Source: Steromphala cineraria (Eukaryota > Mollusca > Gastropoda > Trochida > Trochidae). From it: a stretch of DNA of 64,000 nucleotides. The DNA lies in NCBI GenBank assembly GCA_916613615.1, contig OU744732.1, positions 45,251,227 through 45,315,226 of the forward strand, given 5' to 3'. Each line of letters opens with the position of its first letter. The stretch's first letter is position 1. This document shows, one piece after another, positions 60,077-64,000 of the stretch. The notes beneath the pieces are model-generated. The model searched no databases. It had not been told where the DNA came from and saw only the letters and a list, made by a program, of their open reading frames with translations. Made by a program: the position numbers and the translations under genes.

Positions 60077-60265
60077 ATGATTTTTAAAGATCTTTGGAAG
60101 TCTTTTGTCAGCGAGAAATGTGTCCGTAACAAAGCTTATTACATGATGCAAGTTACTGCGGGTCTAGCTTTTCAAGCTTTTTTAATAGCTGCATTAGAAA
60201 AAAATGATGCGCAAGATGAAGAGGATTCAAAGGGATATCATAAAAGTGCTTTTACGTATGTCTAG
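60077..60265 (+). other. Open frame of 62 codons, possible exon (unassigned)
   Basis: Starts MIFKDLWKSFVSEKCVRN, has a hydrophobic stretch MMQVTAGLAFQAFLIAALEK and an acidic tail. Codon use looks more coding-like than nearby DNA. A GTATGT donor look-alike sits near 60255, so the frame might be spliced before its stop. No family was recognised. Confidence 0.27.
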
Positions 60266-61235
60266 AAAGTAAAAATGGTGATGGTGAAAAAAATGTAAAT
60301 GAGAATATATACAGGTTATCGTTTGAACTGTTTTGAGGCGACAGCAGTAACAGAAAGACGACGCTGATGTACAAATACCTTACAAACAGACAAGGAGTGA
60401 GCGTGGCTCACTTATACCACCGGCTGTGCATTTGAACTAATGAAATTACTGTTAACCTCCAATAACTCAGACATCTCATTATTCAGATTATTAAGACGTT
60501 TCTAACACAACATTTACCCGCTCCCCCAATATGTATTGCATTTCATTTCTCCCAATACGGTAACAAAATTGAAAACATTATAAATAGAGTTGTATATAAA
60601 ATGTTCATCAATCAGTAAAACAAAGACTAGAATTTTGTAAAATTGTAAAGAAATGTACGAAATCGGTTATGATATAGCACTGCCTGTTTCTTAGTATGGA
60701 AGAAGACGTGCGAATGAATAGTTTTTCCGCATAAGGTCAGTCAAAAATGTCATCGGACGGCGTTCGTAGGACGGACACACGGACGAAATCCTTGGTAATA
60801 TAATAGTTAACCTAGTTATCATTCGCAGCTGACGGTGTATTCTAGATGATATTAGAACAACGTGTGTTTCATAGTGAAATGAGTTGACTACAATATGTGA
60901 ATTTGTTTGATAATTATACTTTTTAACCAATACGTACATTTAGTTGTTTATGGGTTTTGTGTTATGGATATACCTCTCTTAAAGAACAGAGTCTATGCAT
61001 ACAAAGTGTTTAATTAAACATAGCGAGTTTTGACGAATCTTTTCTAATGAAGAGTCTCTGTTTCCACAAGATTTCTCCAAACGAGTAAGACAAACATACT
61101 AGTTTGTGCATAGCGTTGAACATATATGAGCAGCTAAATATAATACATTTCTGTTGTACACAGCAGAGTGTTATAAATCCTGTGCTAGTAACAGTATTGC
61201 CTATTGAGTGACAAGAATGCAATGTAAGGAAAATC
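60266..61235. other. AT-rich stretch with a GACGGACG-like scrap at 60745-60795
   Basis: atcggacggcgttcg and ggacggacacacggacga recall the GACGGACG repeat tail but are too short to assign. A small hairpin agtgagcgtggctcact lies near 60397. Minus frames at 60691-60939 and 61010-61240 are unsupported. Confidence 0.4.
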
Positions 61236-61239
61236 TCCA

Positions 61240-62221
61240 ATTGTCAATATCCGACCATCGTCCTAAAGACCAAGTTCAGGATTAACAGAATCTGTGACCA
61301 TACGTCTGTTAAATCGTTCGATACAACAGGCAGAATATCGTTGGGTATTTTGCACCATATAAATGTCTTTACCATTTGGGTTACATATATTTTCAAAGTT
61401 AAAAAATATGTAGATAAAATATCCACATCTTTAAATAAATCTCGATTGCGTTTTTGGGAACTTTTAATTCTATTTTTTCGAGAGGGAGAGAAGAAGGCCC
61501 CAATGTTTTACTTAGGGGATTTATGAAGGTGTTATAAAAAATCTTCATGACAAGATTGTTTCTGTTTCGAAAAAGCTTTGACATTGCTTTTGCATGTAAA
61601 ACGTAAAAAGGAGCATATAGTTAAACAATATTGACAAAATTTTGAAGCCAGATGGAGATGTACCTAAACGCGTTGTTTCATCTGCTACAACTGGTACAAA
61701 TATTACATTTATACCATCAACTTATAAACCACTACCACAAGGTCTTAATGCAGTTTAAAGATAATTTATGAAATCAGTCAAGGAACAAGATGATAGGACC
61801 GAACCTTGTCGTACGCCATTGTTTGATGTATCTGAACTATTTTCACTATACTAGCTACTAGTCTAACTATAGAGCAGAGGCCACATTTATCGTTTTGACT
61901 CGATCTTGAATTTTCAAGAAATGAAACAGCTTGCCTAATGCGGTCGAAGACTTTCTTATTATCACGAAAAGCTGTAAAAACGTGTGCGCCAGTAATGTAA
62001 TGTGTTATGCAATCGATTTTTTTATCTTTCTTAAAAGTTGTCCCTATGAAATTGAAAACTACTGACTGTGAACGACACTCTTTAAACTTTAAGATGGTTT
62101 TACTTCTATCAGAACTGCAACAGTAAGTTACAGCTACCTTCTTTTCTAAGGCTGTATCATCTGTTCTTAAATTCTATCGTCGATTTCGTTTGAGTAAAAT
62201 TGCAAATACATATGCTTCCAT
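61240..62221 (-). pseudogene. Decayed non-LTR reverse transcriptase
   Basis: On the minus strand an ATG at 62221 opens a frame with one internal stop (62174-62176), then 131 codons without a stop to 61778. It contains FRDNKKVFDRI (61937-61969), matching RT motif A (F.D..KAFD.V). In the next frame GVRQGSVLS (61791-61817) matches the GVPQGSVL motif, followed after 43 codons by VADE (61677-61688) in place of the catalytic YADD, then TSPSGFKILSILFNYM, as usual after motif C. Spacing fits the family. The loss of both aspartate-containing YADD residues in register, two stops and at least one frameshift show it is dead. The region 61399-61584 (MSKLFRNRNNL and on) may be the thumb. On the plus strand the same DNA gives TEPC-TP, the known antisense shadow of GVPQGS. 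No endonuclease or 3' tail seen. Confidence 0.8.
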
Positions 62222-62229
62222 TGTCAAAA

Positions 62230-63200
62230 CTAAACATTAAAGTAATTTGCAAATGTACATTCTTGTTTTGTGATTAAATGCAAATCAAACAGAAAAAGTA
62301 ATTTATGAAGTTTCCAATAAATGAAGATAATTTTTCTTTAACATAAATTACAGAATTAAAAGCAAACCTCTTTAATAATATGTTTAGTACTGTTAAACAT
62401 TATTAGATTATTTAAATTAAATGTAAAATTTAAATCTTTAAATTTAAAAGTTACAGGTGACACTACGAGTCTATGTTCTGTCTGAAAAGTAGATATAAGT
62501 CAGATGTGGGTGTCCGTGTCTACATTCAGCTTCTACTTTAGATAGCTCATGTCTAGTAATCTATTGGCTGTATCATCAATCTTAAACATAGTGCATGTGG
62601 GTTGGTAAGCCTCTAGTGGTTAAGTGAAACAAATGACATTGGATATACTAGTAAATATATATGTAGCTTCAAATTGAGAAATATCTCCATTATGTCATAT
62701 GAAATTACGTGATTATTTTTTATATTGATAAAACATGTACATGTTCATCTAACTTTTGCCATGATAGATATGCCTATATTCATTCTTTTAACACTATGTT
62801 TACACTGCTTAACCTGAACTACAACTTAAACATATCATTTCCAAACATTGTCAATATTAACAGCACTGTGTCATCTCCGTGACTAAAACCTAATGACCAC
62901 TTTAACCAAACTCTACACAGGCTAGTGTTTCGAATCAATGGACTGATGCTTTGGAGATAATTCGCTAGTTTCCTATTAAACATGTGCATAAACCAACATT
63001 GTTTTGTGTATTAGATTGCTTAAAGTAACATAATCATACTTGCATGCGGTTCGGGATGACATTTAGCTATTGAGAATATAGATACATCACTCTGCAGACA
63101 ATTCTTTCGTCGAAATTTTGATATCACATTTACAATTTTTTATCAACAATAACATACCTATTTCGACGTAAGAGCACAGTACCCCCAGTAAAAAGGGCAT
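62230..63200. other. AT-rich stretch, possible first intron of the minus-strand gene
   Basis: No exon recognised. aaatttaaatctttaaattt at 62440 is a small palindrome. Confidence 0.4.
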
Positions 63201-63209
63201 AGCATTTAC

Positions 63210-63315
63210 CGAACCCGCTTTCAGTGACGTAATAATTATGCTTGTAGGATTTACACCGTGTTTCAACTACCGTAAATTGTGTTCGATGGATATCAACTTT
63301 TGCAGCAACGAACAT
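63210..63315 (-). CDS. Candidate first coding exon, minus-strand gene (unassigned)
   Basis: ATG at 63313-63315, with 35 codons (MFVAAKVDIHRTQFTVVETR, then CKSYKHNYYVTESGF) plus one base up to a donor ttcg followed by gtaaatgc on the minus strand (63209-63203), giving a phase-1 junction. If not spliced, the frame runs to 61 codons. It has CpG-containing, coding-like codon use and lies 86 bp from the divergent ATG at 63402. Family not recognised; downstream exons would lie to the left and were not found. Confidence 0.45.
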
Positions 63316-63401
63316 CTTATTCGGAGGAAACGAAAATAAAATCTAGTCGTGCGCGACAAAGACGTTTTTCAAGCGTATATTTAGAAACCGGAAGTTGCGA
63401 G
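63316..63401. promoter_or_regulatory. Putative bidirectional housekeeping-type promoter
   Basis: 86 bp between two divergent start codons, with CpG steps (tcgtgcgcgac, caagcgtat, ttgcgag), unlike the surrounding AT-rich DNA. The ETS site accggaagt at 63388-63396 faces the plus-strand ATG 6 bases further on. gcgagatggcc resembles the YY1/TISU element, which marks very short 5' UTRs. Such ETS plus YY1 pairs are known from animal housekeeping promoters. No TATA box at proper distance. Confidence 0.55.
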
Positions 63402-63451
63402 ATGGCCACACTTGATTCGTCTTTATGTCGAGTGCCGATTCGGTCAATTTG
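63402..63451 (+). CDS. Candidate first coding exon, plus-strand gene (unassigned, runs off window)
   Basis: ATG at 63402-63404 begins MATLDSSLCRVPIRSI, followed by two bases and a donor ttg before gtaaat at 63452, a phase-2 junction. The exon is 50 coding bases with several CpG steps, directly behind the ETS site. Read on without splicing, the frame stops at once (tgg taa), which favours splicing. The rest of the gene should lie beyond 64000. Gene not recognised. Confidence 0.5.
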
Positions 63452-63459
63452 GTAAATTA

Positions 63460-63940
63460 TCTCCTATTTTATGAATTTTGGTCCGATTTTCCCTAGGTTC
63501 GTTGCAAAATTTTGCTAAAAATACAAGGAAAATAGTAAAATTACTTTAAAAAATATTGAACTCTGATAATGTTACTTTAATTGCTTGTTTGGTTCCTTGG
63601 TCAAGTCGTATTGCAGTAGACTTTGAGAGTTAGCTCTACTATGCTGTTTGATAGTTTATGACAAGACTTGGTGACACGAAGCAAAATCACCATCGTTTCA
63701 CATATATATATGTGTAAGTGTTTGAAATTTGTTTTTCTATGAAACAATTTTTTTTTCAAAAAGCATTGACAACTTTTTTAATTAGAAATATTTTTCATAA
63801 ACGATTCTTAGCATCATTTTAAGTCTCCTGTAACAGAAGTTGTTGTATAGTTCCCCTTAGAAAGTTCGGCAACTTTTCTTATACTTATTTCAATGACAAC
63901 AAATGTTTGAAAGATAATTAACTAACAATAAGCAAAAATA
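63460..63940. other. Presumed first intron, plus-strand gene
   Basis: AT-rich, no exon seen. A perfect palindrome acatatatatatgt lies at about 63700. Confidence 0.4.
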
Positions 63941-63942
63941 TA

Positions 63943-64000
63943 TACCGTATTCGACGTAATATGCGCCCTCTCCCTATAAGCGCCCCCTGATGGTGCTATT
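63943..64000. mobile_element. Start of a dispersed repeat of the ccgtatt...gcgccccc type, cut by window end
   Basis: accgtattcgacgtaatatg, cgccctctccctataagcgc and cccctgatgg recall the terminal segment of a repeat common in invertebrate genomes (ccgtatt-actcgaataagcgcccc). The rest lies outside the window, so it cannot be classified. Confidence 0.45.

Noticed and set aside
61621..61758. Plus-strand exon LKPDGDVPKRVVSS... ending in a stop
   Set aside because: It is antisense to the reverse transcriptase motif C region, whose minus-strand reading fits a known family.

Overview
This window looks like non-coding, AT-rich nuclear DNA from a marine mollusc, most likely a gastropod. The evidence is a tRNA-derived SINE whose 3' tail (gcggcg-type core, then actcactcactc or acctcacctc) I associate with vetigastropods such as abalones and top shells, GACGGACG hairpin repeats, TGACCTTGACCTTTGAC repeats and diverse MITEs. 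There are no bacterial-style operons or ribosome binding sites. Nearly all longer open frames are chance frames, repeats, or frames inside transposons.

Layout. 1-1260: about three tandem ~430-bp units rich in nuclear-receptor half-sites, closed by a GC-rich hairpin. 2.4-2.9 kb: the decayed 3' end of a non-LTR retrotransposon on the minus strand. About 3-36 kb: a mosaic of diverged direct duplications. Blocks that I call alpha, eta, delta, zeta, epsilon, gamma and beta recur mostly in that order, as if an ancestral unit of roughly 12 kb had been tandemly copied about four times and then eroded. One beta copy carries a clean 27-unit, 47-bp minisatellite that its sister lacks. Eleven copies of one ~350-bp TTAA-flanked MITE are scattered from 9.6 to 55.2 kb.

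36-59 kb: simple repeats (GAA, TAC, 21-, 22- and 82-bp arrays), two multi-unit GACGGACG elements, an inverted pair of a ~330-bp repeat, a near-perfect 40-bp hairpin, and a ~700-bp zone around 45.6-46.3 kb. That zone has a TATA/Inr pair, a signal-peptide-like first exon broken at an A9 run, and a tandemly duplicated cysteine-containing frame on the other strand.

59-64 kb: a complete SINE with an 11-bp target duplication, a decayed non-LTR reverse transcriptase (three polymerase motifs recognisable), and at the right edge the best gene evidence in the window. There, two divergent first-exon candidates start 86 bp apart around a CpG-rich segment with an ETS site and a YY1/TISU-like start. Both genes would continue through introns; the plus-strand one leaves the window.

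All similarities were judged by eye. Percent identities and block edges are approximate, and no database or folding program was used.
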